Part shown: positions 8,839 through 18,091 of the stretch, one piece after another
How positions within the stretch are numbered: position 1 is the first letter of the stretch
Layout: each line of letters opens with the position of its first letter
NCBI GenBank assembly: GCA_018335795.1
Contig: JAGXRP010000034.1
Span: 1 to 64,000 of the forward strand
DNA from: Desulfobulbaceae bacterium
Lineage (GTDB): Bacteria; Bacteroidota; Ignavibacteria; Kapaibacteriales; UBA2268
Length of the DNA: 64,000 nucleotides
Direction: 5' to 3'
Position numbers and translations under genes: made by a program
Notes under the pieces: model-generated
The model's database searches: none
What the model was told of the DNA's origin: nothing
Seen by the model: the letters and a program-made list of their open reading frames with translations, nothing else

Positions 8839-9957
8839 ATGTCACGTCCAAGAACTAAAACAAGTGACCGTTGGTATTTGCGGAAGGGTCATATATATTA
8901 TAACTTTGGTTGCTGTTACCGTCGCAATGACCGAGTACACTTAGATATTGTCAAATCTGCTTTGAATCCAACTCGATTACGCTTTAGTTTGGGAATTCCT
9001 TGGGCTACCGGCAATAAGGAGTTTGCATTAGCTGAACTTGAAAAAGCAATACATACCCATTTTACAGTCAAAACAGTTACCGGACCGAACGACGGTTCAA
9101 CTGAACCTGTGATGTTAAGCGACTTGGTAGATAGATATTACAAGCTTTTTTATAGCGAATTTCCGAAAGTTACCAAATACTTGACCGATAGAACTCTCAA
9201 ATACTTCTTTTCCGATTCTGATTTCTATTTAGATGATATTGATGCAATCCGGAATCATATTGAGAATAAATTAGCAGATATAAAACGGCAATATCATCCC
9301 AATTACATTCGCAAACTAACAAGCAATTTATCAAGAATATTCAAATATGCTCATAGTCGTGGGATGGTGAAATATAATCCGGTGATGTTGGATAGCATCC
9401 CTGAAGTTGTCAAATCCAAAAAGATTAGTTACACGACTGAGCAAGTTTTAGCGATAATAGATTATTTCAAGGCAAAGCAGAAGTATGACATGTATTATTT
9501 GGTTCGCTATCACGCTGTTACAGGGGTAAGACTGATAGAATCCCTTCGTTTCTTTAATAAAGATATAAATAACGACATTATTACAATCCATGGCAAAGGT
9601 ACTGCCAATATGAAAATAATGTCAAGAGAATTCCCTATGTCAATTTTTCCAGAGCTATTTGACATCGTAGAGGGCATTAGAGATACCTGCATGGATAAAA
9701 CGACGGGAAAGATGTTTCCATGGATTGCGAGCGTACATCCGCATGAACATTTGAAAACTGCCAAAAAAGTATTAGGTATTGAGGTGGAAAAGGGATTTCA
9801 CCCGATTCGAGCGTGGCGAGAGAATCATCTAATCAAAGAGGTTGGGATAGCTCCGCATATCGTAGCTGAATTGTTGGGACATACTCAAATTGTTCAGCGT
9901 GAACATTACGTAACGGCATTAGGCGGAAAAGTGATTGAAAAACTTGTCAATAAATGA
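8839..9957 (+). CDS. tyrosine recombinase / phage-type integrase
   Basis: A 372-residue protein with the layout of an integrase: N-terminal arm-binding and core-binding regions (residues 1-190) and a C-terminal catalytic domain. Catalytic residues can be read: R231 in TGVRLIESL, a Lys in IHGKGTANMK (K253), H321-x-x-R324 in FHPIRAWRENHL, H348 in LLGHTQ and the nucleophile Y357 in QREHYV. The HxxR box (HPIR) differs slightly from the common HDLR but all key residues are present. The family breaks and rejoins DNA at short att sites, often in tRNA 3' ends. The gene reads towards a tRNA-Glu whose 3' end lies 100 bp away, so tRNA-Glu is the likely attachment site. No second copy of the tRNA 3' end is seen to the left, so the far boundary is outside the window. 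Confidence 0.9.
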   Translation: MSRPRTKTSDRWYLRKGHIYYNFGCCYRRNDRVHLDIVKSALNPTRLRFSLGIPWATGNKEFALAELEKAIHTHFTVKTVTGPNDGSTEPVMLSDLVDRYYKLFYSEFPKVTKYLTDRTLKYFFSDSDFYLDDIDAIRNHIENKLADIKRQYHPNYIRKLTSNLSRIFKYAHSRGMVKYNPVMLDSIPEVVKSKKISYTTEQVLAIIDYFKAKQKYDMYYLVRYHAVTGVRLIESLRFFNKDINNDIITIHGKGTANMKIMSREFPMSIFPELFDIVEGIRDTCMDKTTGKMFPWIASVHPHEHLKTAKKVLGIEVEKGFHPIRAWRENHLIKEVGIAPHIVAELLGHTQIVQREHYVTALGGKVIEKLVNK

Positions 9958-10013
9958 CAAATTTATCCAAAATAGCACACATATTAGACACGTTTATTTT
10001 GCATAAAAAAGGA

Positions 10014-10036
10014 AAACCCTGATATAATCAGGGTTT
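10014..10036 (-). terminator. intrinsic terminator of tRNA-Glu
   Basis: A perfect 10-bp stem (AAACCCTGAT / ATCAGGGTTT) with a 3-nt loop. On the minus strand it is followed by TTCCTTTTTT, as expected for a rho-independent terminator. It lies just 3' of tRNA-Glu. On the plus strand no T-run follows, so it is unlikely to serve the recombinase. Confidence 0.75.
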
Positions 10037-10057
10037 CAAGTCGCAAAAAAATATTTT

Positions 10058-10132
10058 TGGTGATCCCAAGGGGATTCGAACCCCTACTGCCAGCGTGAAA
10101 GGCTGGTGACCTAACCGTTAGTCGATGGGACC
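10058..10132 (-). tRNA. tRNA-Glu (anticodon UUC)
   Basis: The minus strand reads GGTCCCATCG at the 5' end and TGGGATC-A-CCA at the 3' end, with the CCA encoded. The anticodon arm is CCAGC-CTTTCAC-GCTGG, giving anticodon TTC (Glu). The T arm is AGGGG-TTCGAAT-CCCCT. Length is 75 nt including CCA. Its 3' end faces the recombinase gene, so it is the likely integration site of the element to the left. Confidence 0.97.
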
Positions 10133-10151
10133 GTCGGAATCACAAAGAATT

Positions 10152-10182
10152 CAAAAGTAACACTTTTTTTTGAAATGGCAAA
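10152..10182 (-). promoter_or_regulatory. Bacteroidota-type promoter for tRNA-Glu
   Basis: On the minus strand TTTG (10182-10179) is followed after exactly 19 nt by TACTTTTG (10159-10152), a full match to the known Bacteroidota -33/-7 form TTTG-N19-TAnnTTTG. A transcription start would fall about 10-15 nt before the mature tRNA 5' end. This supports both the tRNA call and the phylum assignment. Confidence 0.75.
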
Positions 10183-10211
10183 ATCTTTTTTAAACGAAAG
10201 TTCAAAATTTG

Positions 10212-11225
10212 TTAAAATTGGCGGAGTACCCGTAAATCGTTTTCGTAGAGAAGCCTGATGTCATCAATGCCTGTACGAAGCAAAGTCACACGCTCGATTC
10301 CAAATCCGAAAGCGTATCCACTATAAATTTCGGGGTCAATACCTCCGGCACGTAGCACGTTTGGATGCACCATTCCGCAACCGGCGATTTCAAGCCAGCC
10401 TGAATGTTTGCAAATTCGGCACCCGGTTCCGCCACACAGATAGCAGCTTATGTCAACTTCTGCGGAGGGCTCGGTGAATGGGAAGTACGAGGGACGGAAT
10501 CTGAATTTTGATTTTTCTCCATACATGCGCTTTGCAAATGCCATGATTGTGGCTTTGAGCTCGGCTAAGGAAACGTTTTTATCTATATAAAGTCCTTCCA
10601 CTTGATGAAATTCGGCAAGTGAGCGGGAGTTGATAGATTCGTTCCTATAAACGCGTCCGGGCATGATCGAGCGAATTGGTGGCTGTTGGGATTGCATCAC
10701 ACGGATTTGCACAGGCGAAGTATGGGTTCTGAGCAATAGCTCCCTATCTGATTTGACAAAAAAGGTATCTTGCATATCGCGTGCAGGATGGTCCGGAGCG
10801 AAGTTTAGTGCGTCAAAGTTATGGTAGCCGTCTTCGATGTCGGGTCCTTCTGCAACGGTGAAACCCATTGACCTGAAAATTTCGGTGATGTCCTCCAAAG
10901 TCTGTAAAACGGGATGGAAAGTGCCGTTGAAGTTGCGTCGTCCGGGCAAAGTCATATCTATGTCAACTTTAGTTTCGGTCGCTGTTGCGAATTTTTCTTG
11001 CAATACCTTAAATTCACGTTCTGCAAATTGGCGGCATTCGTTAAGTTCTTTACCGATAATTGGCTTAATGTCAGGAGCGGCTGTTTTCATTTTCTCGAAA
11101 TAAGCTTGTATTTCGCCTTTTTTCACAAGGTATTTCATACGGAAGTTATCGAGCAATTCTTTGCTTGTAATTTCGCCGATTTCGGTGGCAATTTGGTTTC
11201 GCAAGTTTCTTATTTCGTCAATCAT
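10212..11225 (-). CDS. pheS: phenylalanyl-tRNA synthetase alpha subunit
   Basis: The 337-residue product matches the usual PheS length when the ATG at 11225 (MIDEIRNLRN) is used; an upstream non-ATG extension adds residues not expected in the family. It charges tRNA-Phe with phenylalanine together with PheT in an alpha2-beta2 enzyme in the cytosol. Seen in the sequence: an N-terminal helical arm, then class II motifs including RTHTSPVQIRVM, FHQVEGLYIDK (motif 2 region), FTEPSAEVDISC and the ATP-site motif FGFGIERVTLLR near the C-terminus (motif 3). pheT is not next to it, at least on the visible side. It lies downstream of prfA on the same strand with 59 bp between. Confidence 0.97.
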   Translation of the reverse strand: MIDEIRNLRNQIATEIGEITSKELLDNFRMKYLVKKGEIQAYFEKMKTAAPDIKPIIGKELNECRQFAEREFKVLQEKFATATETKVDIDMTLPGRRNFNGTFHPVLQTLEDITEIFRSMGFTVAEGPDIEDGYHNFDALNFAPDHPARDMQDTFFVKSDRELLLRTHTSPVQIRVMQSQQPPIRSIMPGRVYRNESINSRSLAEFHQVEGLYIDKNVSLAELKATIMAFAKRMYGEKSKFRFRPSYFPFTEPSAEVDISCYLCGGTGCRICKHSGWLEIAGCGMVHPNVLRAGGIDPEIYSGYAFGFGIERVTLLRTGIDDIRLLYENDLRVLRQF

Positions 11226-11284
11226 TTTTAGAAATTTATTAGTAAAAAATATACAATATAACAAAAAGGTGCAATAAGTTCAAA

Positions 11285-12370
11285 TTAAAGTTGGGAAACA
11301 CCCTGGTTGAGCAATTCGGCTTTTTCGGCTACTTTCAGATTTGAGATAATGACGTCCAAGTCGCCACTCATAATCGAATGCAGCGAATAATTTTTGGCAT
11401 CGCCTTCCAAACGGTGGTCTGTCACCCGATTTTGTGGATAATTATATGTACGAATTTTCTCTGAACGGTCGCCTGATTTGACCATCATTTTTCGTGATGA
11501 TGACATTTCAGCTTGTTGCTTGGAGAGTTCAAGTTCGTAGATTCGTGAACGTAGCACTTTCATTGCTCTTTCGCGATTCTTCAGCTGTGAACGTTCTTCT
11601 TGGCATTGGACTACAATTCCTGTGGGATTGTGCACCAATCTAACGGCTGTTTCGACTTTGTTCACATTTTGCCCACCTTTGCCACCTGCACGGAAGATGT
11701 CTATACGTAAGTCTTCTTCACGAATTTCAACATCAATTTCTTCTGCTTCCGGAAGTATAGCTACTGTCGCAGCCGAAGTATGAACTCGTCCGCTTGCTTC
11801 GGTTTCGGGTACTCGTTGGACTCGATGTACACCACTTTCAAACTTTAATGTGCCAAAAACATCGTCACCGGACATTGAAAAGATAATTTCCTTAAATCCG
11901 CCTTTTTCACTTTCGTTGAAATCAATTACTTCGAGTTTGAAGCCAACTTTATCAGCGTAATATTGGTACATTTTGAACAAATCACCCACAAAAATTCCCG
12001 CTTCATCTCCACCCGTGCCGGCTCTCATTTCTACAATACAATTTTTCAAATCGTTCGGGTCTTTGGGAATAAGCAAAAACCTAAGTTCTTCGTCAAGTTT
12101 TTCAATTTCTGTGGTAAGCATCTCGATTTCCTCGTAAGCCATTTCGCGAATTTCTGGGTCTAACGCTTTTTCTTGAGTCAATTCCTTGTTGGATTGTAAT
12201 TCGTCACTCATCTTGATATAACGCAAACCAATATCTGCCAGAACTTTGAGCTGCTTACGTTCGCGAGAAATTTGCTTGTAGCGATTGACATCATTCATAA
12301 TGTCAGGGCTGTTCAAGCTTTCCTCAATTTTTTCAAATCTTTCAATTATTGATTTTATTTTTTCGTACAT
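11285..12370 (-). CDS. prfA: peptide chain release factor 1
   Basis: Using the ATG at 12370 (MYEKIKSI) gives 361 residues, the normal RF1 length; a 22-residue non-ATG extension is unlikely. RF1 ends translation at UAA and UAG. The tripeptide anticodon position reads P188-E-T190 ([10 protein letters not shown]), the PxT form of RF1 rather than the SPF of RF2. The peptidyl-transfer loop carries G232-G-Q234 within [19 protein letters not shown] long helical N-terminal domain and a helical C-terminus are also present. pheS follows on the same strand and may be cotranscribed. Confidence 0.96.
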   Translation of the reverse strand: MYEKIKSIIERFEKIEESLNSPDIMNDVNRYKQISRERKQLKVLADIGLRYIKMSDELQSNKELTQEKALDPEIREMAYEEIEMLTTEIEKLDEELRFLLIPKDPNDLKNCIVEMRAGTGGDEAGIFVGDLFKMYQYYADKVGFKLEVIDFNESEKGGFKEIIFSMSGDDVFGTLKFESGVHRVQRVPETEASGRVHTSAATVAILPEAEEIDVEIREEDLRIDIFRAGGKGGQNVNKVETAVRLVHNPTGIVVQCQEERSQLKNRERAMKVLRSRIYELELSKQQAEMSSSRKMMVKSGDRSEKIRTYNYPQNRVTDHRLEGDAKNYSLHSIMSGDLDVIISNLKVAEKAELLNQGVSQL

Positions 12371-12520
12371 ATTCGTCTTATCATTTATAGTATAACATAC
12401 AAAAATACGAAAAATATGACGATTGAAATAAAGCACTTTAAGTTTAAGAGATGATTAATGTCCGAGATTTACTGATTATTAATTATATTTGTTGTTAAAT
12501 TAAAATTAAAAAAGAGTATT

Positions 12521-14353
12521 ATGTGTGGAATTGTAGGATATTTAGGAAAAAGTTCGGCTGCGAACATACTCATCAACGGCTTAAAAAGGATGGAATACCG
12601 AGGGTATGATTCAGCCGGAATGGCAGTGCTGAACGATGGTATCATCAAAACGACGAAGAAAAAAGGCAAGGTATCCGAGCTTGAAAGATTGGTAGATTTG
12701 AGCAAAGAAAACTCAACAATCGGCATTGCACATACTCGATGGGCAACTCATGGTTTCCCGAATGATATCAATGCGCACCCGCATTCTGACCAAGCGAACA
12801 AAATTACGATTGTGCATAATGGCATAATCGAAAATTATACTGCGATTAAGAAAAAATTGACTTTAGATGGGTATCAATTCAAATCCGAAACTGACACTGA
12901 AGTTTTGGCAGTGTTCATAGGGGCATTGTACGAGCGATTCGGAGATTTAGAATATGCGGTGAGATTTGCACTATCGGAAGTGGACGGCACTTTTGGAATG
13001 CTTGTGCTTTCTGCAGACCATCCCGATATGTTGATTGCAGCTCGTCGTGGTAGCCCTTTGCTAATTGGAATCGGCGATGACGAATTTGTAGCAGCATCTG
13101 ACGCTGCAGCTGTTATCCAATACACAAAGCAAGTGATATACCTAAATGACAATGAAATTGCCATAATCACTCGTGATGGCTATCATACTAAGACCATATC
13201 GAACGAAGATACTATTTCTAAAATCGAGCAAATCGAATTCGATTTGGAGCAAATCGAAAAAGGCGGATTCGAGCATTTCATGTTAAAAGAAATTTTCGAG
13301 CAACCCGAAACAATTCAAAATGCATTTCGTGGGCGTTTGCTTGTCGATGAAGGCGATGTAAAACTTGGCGGATTGCGACAAATTCAAGAGCAACTTCGTT
13401 CGGCAGAGCGGATAATAATCACAGCTTGCGGAACTTCATGGCATGCAGGACTTGTTGGCGAGTATATGATTGAGCATTTGGCAAATATACCCGTAGAAGT
13501 CGAATATGCGTCAGAATTTCGCTATCGCAACCCGGTAATTAAGAAAAATGACATAGTTCTTGCAATTTCGCAAAGTGGCGAAACAGCAGATACGATGGCA
13601 GCAGTCCGCGAAGCAAAGCAAAAAGGTGCAACCGTTCTTGGCATTGTCAATGTTGTCGGCAGTTCAATCGCGCGCTATACATCTGCAGGTGTCTATACAC
13701 ATGCCGGACCGGAAATAGGAGTTGCCTCAACAAAAGCTTTCACTTCGCAACTGACAGTGTTGAGCTTGATAGCGATTATGTTCGGCAGGATGAATACATT
13801 AAGTAAATATGAAGGTATAAAAATCGCTAAGGAATTACTCAATATTCCGGATAAAATAAAAAAGATATTCGAATCAGCAGACAAGATACAGCAAATCGCT
13901 AAACAACATGCAAAAGCCAAAAACTTCCTTTACCTTGGTCGCGGATATAATTTCCCCGTAGCTCTCGAAGGTGCATTAAAATTGAAAGAAATATCATACA
14001 TTCATGCCGAAGGCTATCCGGCTGCTGAAATGAAGCACGGACCAATCGCTTTGATTGATGAGAATATGCCTGTTGTATTTATAGCGACTCAAGATGAAAT
14101 TTACGAAAAAATAATATCAAATATTGAGGAAGTTAAGGCTCGAAAAGGTAAAATCATTGCTATTGCTACCGAAGGTGACACAAGAATTGAATCCGTCGCC
14201 GATAACGTGATATACATACCAGAAACTTTGCCAATGCTGACGCCGATTTTGTCAGTTATTCCATTCCAATTATTAGCTTATTATACTGCATTAGAGCTGG
14301 ATTGCGATATAGATAAACCCAGAAATTTAGCAAAAAGCGTTACCGTAGAGTAA
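12521..14353 (+). CDS. glmS: glutamine--fructose-6-phosphate aminotransferase (isomerizing)
   Basis: A 610-residue protein of full GlmS length. It makes glucosamine-6-phosphate from fructose-6-phosphate and glutamine, the entry step to UDP-GlcNAc for wall, LPS and capsule sugars. The protein starts MCGIVGYLG, with Cys2 as the glutaminase nucleophile, and has YRGYDSAG and HTRWATHG in the Ntn-hydrolase domain (1-240). Two SIS domains follow (about 285-430 with TACGTSWHA and AISQSGETADT; 460-600), and it ends DKPRNLAKSVTVE, the usual GlmS tail. No glmS ribozyme is seen upstream: only 84 bp separate the start from the end of the prfA open frame, and they are AT-rich. The next gene follows after 13 bp. 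Confidence 0.98.
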   Translation: MCGIVGYLGKSSAANILINGLKRMEYRGYDSAGMAVLNDGIIKTTKKKGKVSELERLVDLSKENSTIGIAHTRWATHGFPNDINAHPHSDQANKITIVHNGIIENYTAIKKKLTLDGYQFKSETDTEVLAVFIGALYERFGDLEYAVRFALSEVDGTFGMLVLSADHPDMLIAARRGSPLLIGIGDDEFVAASDAAAVIQYTKQVIYLNDNEIAIITRDGYHTKTISNEDTISKIEQIEFDLEQIEKGGFEHFMLKEIFEQPETIQNAFRGRLLVDEGDVKLGGLRQIQEQLRSAERIIITACGTSWHAGLVGEYMIEHLANIPVEVEYASEFRYRNPVIKKNDIVLAISQSGETADTMAAVREAKQKGATVLGIVNVVGSSIARYTSAGVYTHAGPEIGVASTKAFTSQLTVLSLIAIMFGRMNTLSKYEGIKIAKELLNIPDKIKKIFESADKIQQIAKQHAKAKNFLYLGRGYNFPVALEGALKLKEISYIHAEGYPAAEMKHGPIALIDENMPVVFIATQDEIYEKIISNIEEVKARKGKIIAIATEGDTRIESVADNVIYIPETLPMLTPILSVIPFQLLAYYTALELDCDIDKPRNLAKSVTVE

Positions 14354-14366
14354 TAGGAGAAAATTT

Positions 14367-15641
14367 ATGAAAATAGCGATTATAGGATTGGGATATGTGG
14401 GGCTCCCCTTAGCATGTGCTATTGATTTGAAAACGTCTCACGAAGTTGTCGGCTATGATTACCAATCAAAAAAAATCGATAAAATTCGGAACAGACAATG
14501 CCCGATTGATGATTTCCAATGTAGCGAAGATTTAAAGGTTTCTAGATTCATCGTCTCTGACCAAACAGAAATAATGACTGATTCCGATATATTCATCATT
14601 TGTGTGCCGACTCCGGTGCTAAATGATTATACTCCGGATTTGACACCATTAAAATCCGGTGTCGAAGCTATATTGCCATACATCAAAAGAGGCAGCTATG
14701 TAATGGTCGAATCTACTATAAATCCGGGCGTTTGCGATGAAATCGTTATTCCGATGATTGAAGATAACATTGATTTAAAAGCAGGTATAGATTTTGACGT
14801 TGCACATTGTCCCGAGCGTATCAATCCGGGTGACCCATATTGGAATGTTTATAATATTCCTCGTAATATTGGTTCTACTCGTCCGGAAGCAACAACTTTC
14901 TTAGCGGATTTTTACAGAAGTTTCATCTCCGGCGAAATCAACGAAATGCCGAATCTCAAAACTGTAGAAGCTACCAAAATTATCGAAAATACTTTCCGAG
15001 ATATTAATATTGCATTTGTAAATGAATTGGCAAAATCTTTTGATGTATTGAATATTGATTTGATGGCTGTTATAAAAGGTGCATCCAACAAGCCCTTCGC
15101 ATTTTTGCCACATTTCCCGGGTTGCGGTGTCGGCGGACATTGCATTCCTGTTGACCCTTACTATCTTATCGAAAGAGCTAAACAAAGCGGATTCGACCAT
15201 AAATTACTCAAAATGGCTCGTGAAATCAATAATTCGATGCCTGAATATACAATCGAGAAGTTGACAGATGCTCTAAATATTGTCGAGCGACCAATCAAAA
15301 ATACTCCAATTGCATTATTGGGATTGAGTTACAAAGCAAATGTGGGTGATTTGAGGGAATCTCCTGCTATTATTTTGAAGAATATTTTGCACGAAAAGCA
15401 AGCCGCCACATTTGTATATGACCCGTATTTCCCCGAGTATTCTAATGTTGATTCGCTCGAAATGGCTCTTGAAAATTCATATGCAGTAGTTTTGGCAACA
15501 GACCATAATTTATTCAAAGAAAAATTAACGCCTGAATTCTTATTGAAATACAACATCAGAATCGTTATAGATGGCAAAAACTGCCTTGACAAAGAAAATA
15601 TTATCAAGGCAGGAATTTTGTATAAGGGTATTGGGACTTAA
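14367..15641 (+). CDS. nucleotide-sugar 6-dehydrogenase (probably UDP-GlcNAc/ManNAc type)
   Basis: A 424-residue member of the UDP-glucose/GDP-mannose dehydrogenase family, which oxidises C6 of a UDP-sugar to a uronic acid with NAD. The N-terminus has the Rossmann motif IGLGYVGLPLA (6-16). The central domain has EATKIIENTFRDINIAFVNE (201-220), and the catalytic cysteine is C259 in GCGVGGHCIPVDPYY. The C-terminal domain has LLGLSYKANVGDLRESPA. Length and motifs fit the WbpA/TviB/WecC group rather than UDP-glucose enzymes. It follows glmS by 13 bp with AGGAGAAAATTT before its ATG, so the pair is cotranscribed, which suits a UDP-HexNAc substrate. A WbpB-type enzyme at 31551 would act on the product UDP-GlcNAcA. 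The exact sugar is inferred. Confidence 0.9.
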   Translation: MKIAIIGLGYVGLPLACAIDLKTSHEVVGYDYQSKKIDKIRNRQCPIDDFQCSEDLKVSRFIVSDQTEIMTDSDIFIICVPTPVLNDYTPDLTPLKSGVEAILPYIKRGSYVMVESTINPGVCDEIVIPMIEDNIDLKAGIDFDVAHCPERINPGDPYWNVYNIPRNIGSTRPEATTFLADFYRSFISGEINEMPNLKTVEATKIIENTFRDINIAFVNELAKSFDVLNIDLMAVIKGASNKPFAFLPHFPGCGVGGHCIPVDPYYLIERAKQSGFDHKLLKMAREINNSMPEYTIEKLTDALNIVERPIKNTPIALLGLSYKANVGDLRESPAIILKNILHEKQAATFVYDPYFPEYSNVDSLEMALENSYAVVLATDHNLFKEKLTPEFLLKYNIRIVIDGKNCLDKENIIKAGILYKGIGT

Positions 15642-15651
15642 ATCTGAAAGA

Positions 15652-17472
15652 TTAAAGTTCTTCTCTCATCGAAGATTTGCGTTTATTTGGGTCAAGCTCA
15701 ATTTTACGCAATCTGATTGATTCCGGAGTAATTTCTACTACCTCGTCATCAGCAATAAACTCTATTGATTGTTCGAGTGATAATTTGCGGGGCGGACGTA
15801 ATGGAATAGTATTATCCGAACCCGACGCTCTCATATTAGATAATTTCTTCTCTTTCGTAATATTCACTTGCAAATCAGTCGTTTTGTTTCTTTCACCTAT
15901 AACCATACCAACATAAACTTTGGTACCCGGTTCGATAAACAATTCGCCTCTGTCTTCCATAGCCAAACTTGCATAGCCGGTAGTTCTACCGGACCTATCA
16001 GCTACTAATGCACCTGAAACACGTTGCGGAATGGCACCAAACCATTCACCATAGCCCTCGAATAATGTATTCATTACTCCCGAACCTTTTGTATCAGTAA
16101 GGAATTGACTTCTGAAGCCGATTAGACCGCGAGAAGGAATCAAAAACTCCATATTGACGCGTCCGTGTCCGGTATTCATCAAATTTTGCATTACACCTTT
16201 ACGTACAGAAAGCTTTTCGGTAATCACACCTACATGCTCTTCGCGAACGTCCAAGTAAACTCTTTCGACAGGTTCGTGTGTCTTACCGTCAACTTCTTTT
16301 GTAATTACGCTTGGTCTAGACACCATGAATTCGAAGCCTTCCCGACGCATAGTTTCAATTAAAATCGCCATTTGCAATTCTCCTCGACCTTTAACTTCGA
16401 AAGCGTCGGCACGGTCTGCAATTGGCTCTACTTCGAGCGATACATTGCGGAGCATTTCCTTTTCCAAACGGGCTTTTAGGTGCCGAGTTGTCAAGAATTT
16501 GCCTTCAGTTCCGGCAAATGGACTGTTATTGATATAAAATATCATCGAAACCGTTGGCGCATCAATAGTGATTCTCGGCAATGGTTTTGGATTTTCATTG
16601 TCTGTCAGAGTATCGCCGATACTAATCCCGTCAATACCAGCAATCGCAATAATATCGCCTGATTCGACCCTATCAACCATTTTTTTCTTCAAACCCATAA
16701 AGGTGTAAAGAGCAGAAAGTTTGAGATTGTTGCGGTTGCCATGTTCGGCACAAAGTGTGTATTGTTTATTCATCTCAAGAACGCCGTTTTCGAGCCTGCC
16801 GATAGCAATTTGCCCGACATAAGAATCATAATCAAGATTTGTAATCAAAAATTGTGGTTCGTGGTCATCAACTGACTTGGGACCGGGGATTTGTTCGACA
16901 ATAGTATCGAAAAGTGGTTGCAAATCAGTACAATCGTCGCCAATTTCGTAATGAGCAATCCCATCTCTGGCAATAGTATATAAAATTTTGAATTCAATTT
17001 GTTGGTCAGAGGCATCGAGGTCAATGAACAAGTCGTAAATTTCGTTTGTCACAGCTTGAATCCTTGCATCAGAACGGTCAATCTTATTGATTACCACAAT
17101 AATTGGCAATTTCTTTGCTAATGCCTTTTTGACTACGAAACGGGTTTGAGGCAAAGGACCTTCGCTGGCATCTACCAAAAGAATTGCACCATCCACCAAA
17201 CTAAGACTACGTTCTACTTCGCCACCAAAATCGGCGTGACCGGGAGTATCAATAATGTTGATTTTAATGTCGTGGTACCAAATAGCAGTATTTTTTGCCA
17301 TTATGGTAATGCCGCGTTCGCGTTCCAAATCCATCGAATCCATGACTCGCTCGTCTACATGCTGATTAGCACGGAATGTTCCGCTTTGGTTCAACATGCC
17401 GTCCACTAAGGTTGTCTTGCCGTGGTCAACGTGAGCAATAATTGCTATATTGCGTAAATTTTGTTTATTCAT
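15652..17472 (-). CDS. typA: translational GTPase TypA/BipA
   Basis: A 606-residue ribosome-binding GTPase related to EF-G, with roles in ribosome assembly at low temperature and stress adaptation. Seen: P-loop [13 protein letters not shown] (14-26), [15 protein letters not shown] (switch II), NKIDRSDAR (guanine specificity), then EF-G-like domains and the TypA C-terminal region with [14 protein letters not shown]. Full length. It is convergent with the sugar dehydrogenase, with only 10 bp between the stops and no clear terminator there. A strong terminator at 17581 separates it from the copper gene upstream, so it has its own promoter in 17473-17580. Confidence 0.97.
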   Translation of the reverse strand: MNKQNLRNIAIIAHVDHGKTTLVDGMLNQSGTFRANQHVDERVMDSMDLERERGITIMAKNTAIWYHDIKINIIDTPGHADFGGEVERSLSLVDGAILLVDASEGPLPQTRFVVKKALAKKLPIIVVINKIDRSDARIQAVTNEIYDLFIDLDASDQQIEFKILYTIARDGIAHYEIGDDCTDLQPLFDTIVEQIPGPKSVDDHEPQFLITNLDYDSYVGQIAIGRLENGVLEMNKQYTLCAEHGNRNNLKLSALYTFMGLKKKMVDRVESGDIIAIAGIDGISIGDTLTDNENPKPLPRITIDAPTVSMIFYINNSPFAGTEGKFLTTRHLKARLEKEMLRNVSLEVEPIADRADAFEVKGRGELQMAILIETMRREGFEFMVSRPSVITKEVDGKTHEPVERVYLDVREEHVGVITEKLSVRKGVMQNLMNTGHGRVNMEFLIPSRGLIGFRSQFLTDTKGSGVMNTLFEGYGEWFGAIPQRVSGALVADRSGRTTGYASLAMEDRGELFIEPGTKVYVGMVIGERNKTTDLQVNITKEKKLSNMRASGSDNTIPLRPPRKLSLEQSIEFIADDEVVEITPESIRLRKIELDPNKRKSSMREEL

Positions 17473-17580
17473 CAGAATTTTCTAACTTTTTATATTTTTG
17501 TAGTACTAATCAAGTATCAAAGTATATGGAGTGATTATATTGTAAGAATGGTAAAATTATAAGGGATGTCGAAAGTAACA

Positions 17581-17615
17581 AAAAAAAGACTCTGCATGTT
17601 TGCAGAGTCTTTTTT
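17581..17615 (-). terminator. strong intrinsic terminator after the copper module
   Basis: GACTCTGCA and TGCAGAGTC form a stem around a TGTT loop, flanked by A7 on the left and T7 on the right, so it could work in both directions. On the minus strand it lies 12 nt after the stop of the HMA protein gene and before typA. Confidence 0.85.
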
Positions 17616-17626
17616 CCGAGTTGATT

Positions 17627-17971
17627 TTACTCGGGTCTATCGTATTTGCAACACTTGTGTAGTTTTGCATAAACGCTATCGGAAGCCTTCGCAAGCTCTG
17701 TATCGTGCCCTACTGCCGCAATACTTTCATGAATTTTCTTTAGTTCGACAATTTCGGTATCATATTCGACTGTAAGCATCTTAGTGCTTTGGTCCCAGTC
17801 AGCAGACTTGACGCCATCTATTTTTGCGGCTTTTTCGATTCTGGCTTCGCACATATCGCAGTTTCCATATACTATGAACTCTGATTTTTGCGTTTCGTCA
17901 CCATTTTGTGTATGGGCAATTATACTTCCGAAAAAGAAGATTGCTACGCTTATTAAAATTGAATATATCAT
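17627..17971 (-). CDS. secreted heavy-metal-associated (HMA) domain protein
   Basis: A 114-residue protein with an N-terminal signal peptide (about 1-20) and one HMA fold. The metal site reads GNCDMCEARIEKA (C-x-x-C), followed by GVKSADWD and MLTVEYD, the usual strands of the fold. It ends in CCKYDR, a second cysteine pair. A good AGAGGTG ribosome site precedes the ATG. It lies 120 bp downstream of copA on the same strand, so it probably binds copper in the periplasm and passes it on or buffers it. The export signal separates it from cytosolic CopZ-type chaperones. Copper as the ligand is inferred from the neighbours. Confidence 0.85.
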   Translation of the reverse strand: MIYSILISVAIFFFGSIIAHTQNGDETQKSEFIVYGNCDMCEARIEKAAKIDGVKSADWDQSTKMLTVEYDTEIVELKKIHESIAAVGHDTELAKASDSVYAKLHKCCKYDRPE

Positions 17972-18091
17972 ATTACACCTCTTATTATTAGTAAATAAAT
18001 ATAAAAAACAAAAAACTCTTATAACAAAAATACTTAAATGCTTATCAAATAAATTACATAATTCATTGATTTAGTTGTAAGTTTTACTGTG

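Noticed and set aside
9958-10058. Copy of the tRNA-Glu 3' end next to the recombinase (att site)
   Set aside because: The 100-bp gap holds only the tRNA terminator; no second copy was found there or further left in the window.
12437-12520. Possible glmS ribozyme before glmS
   Set aside because: Only 84 bp separate the start from the end of the prfA open frame, too short for the ribozyme core, and no matching motif is seen.
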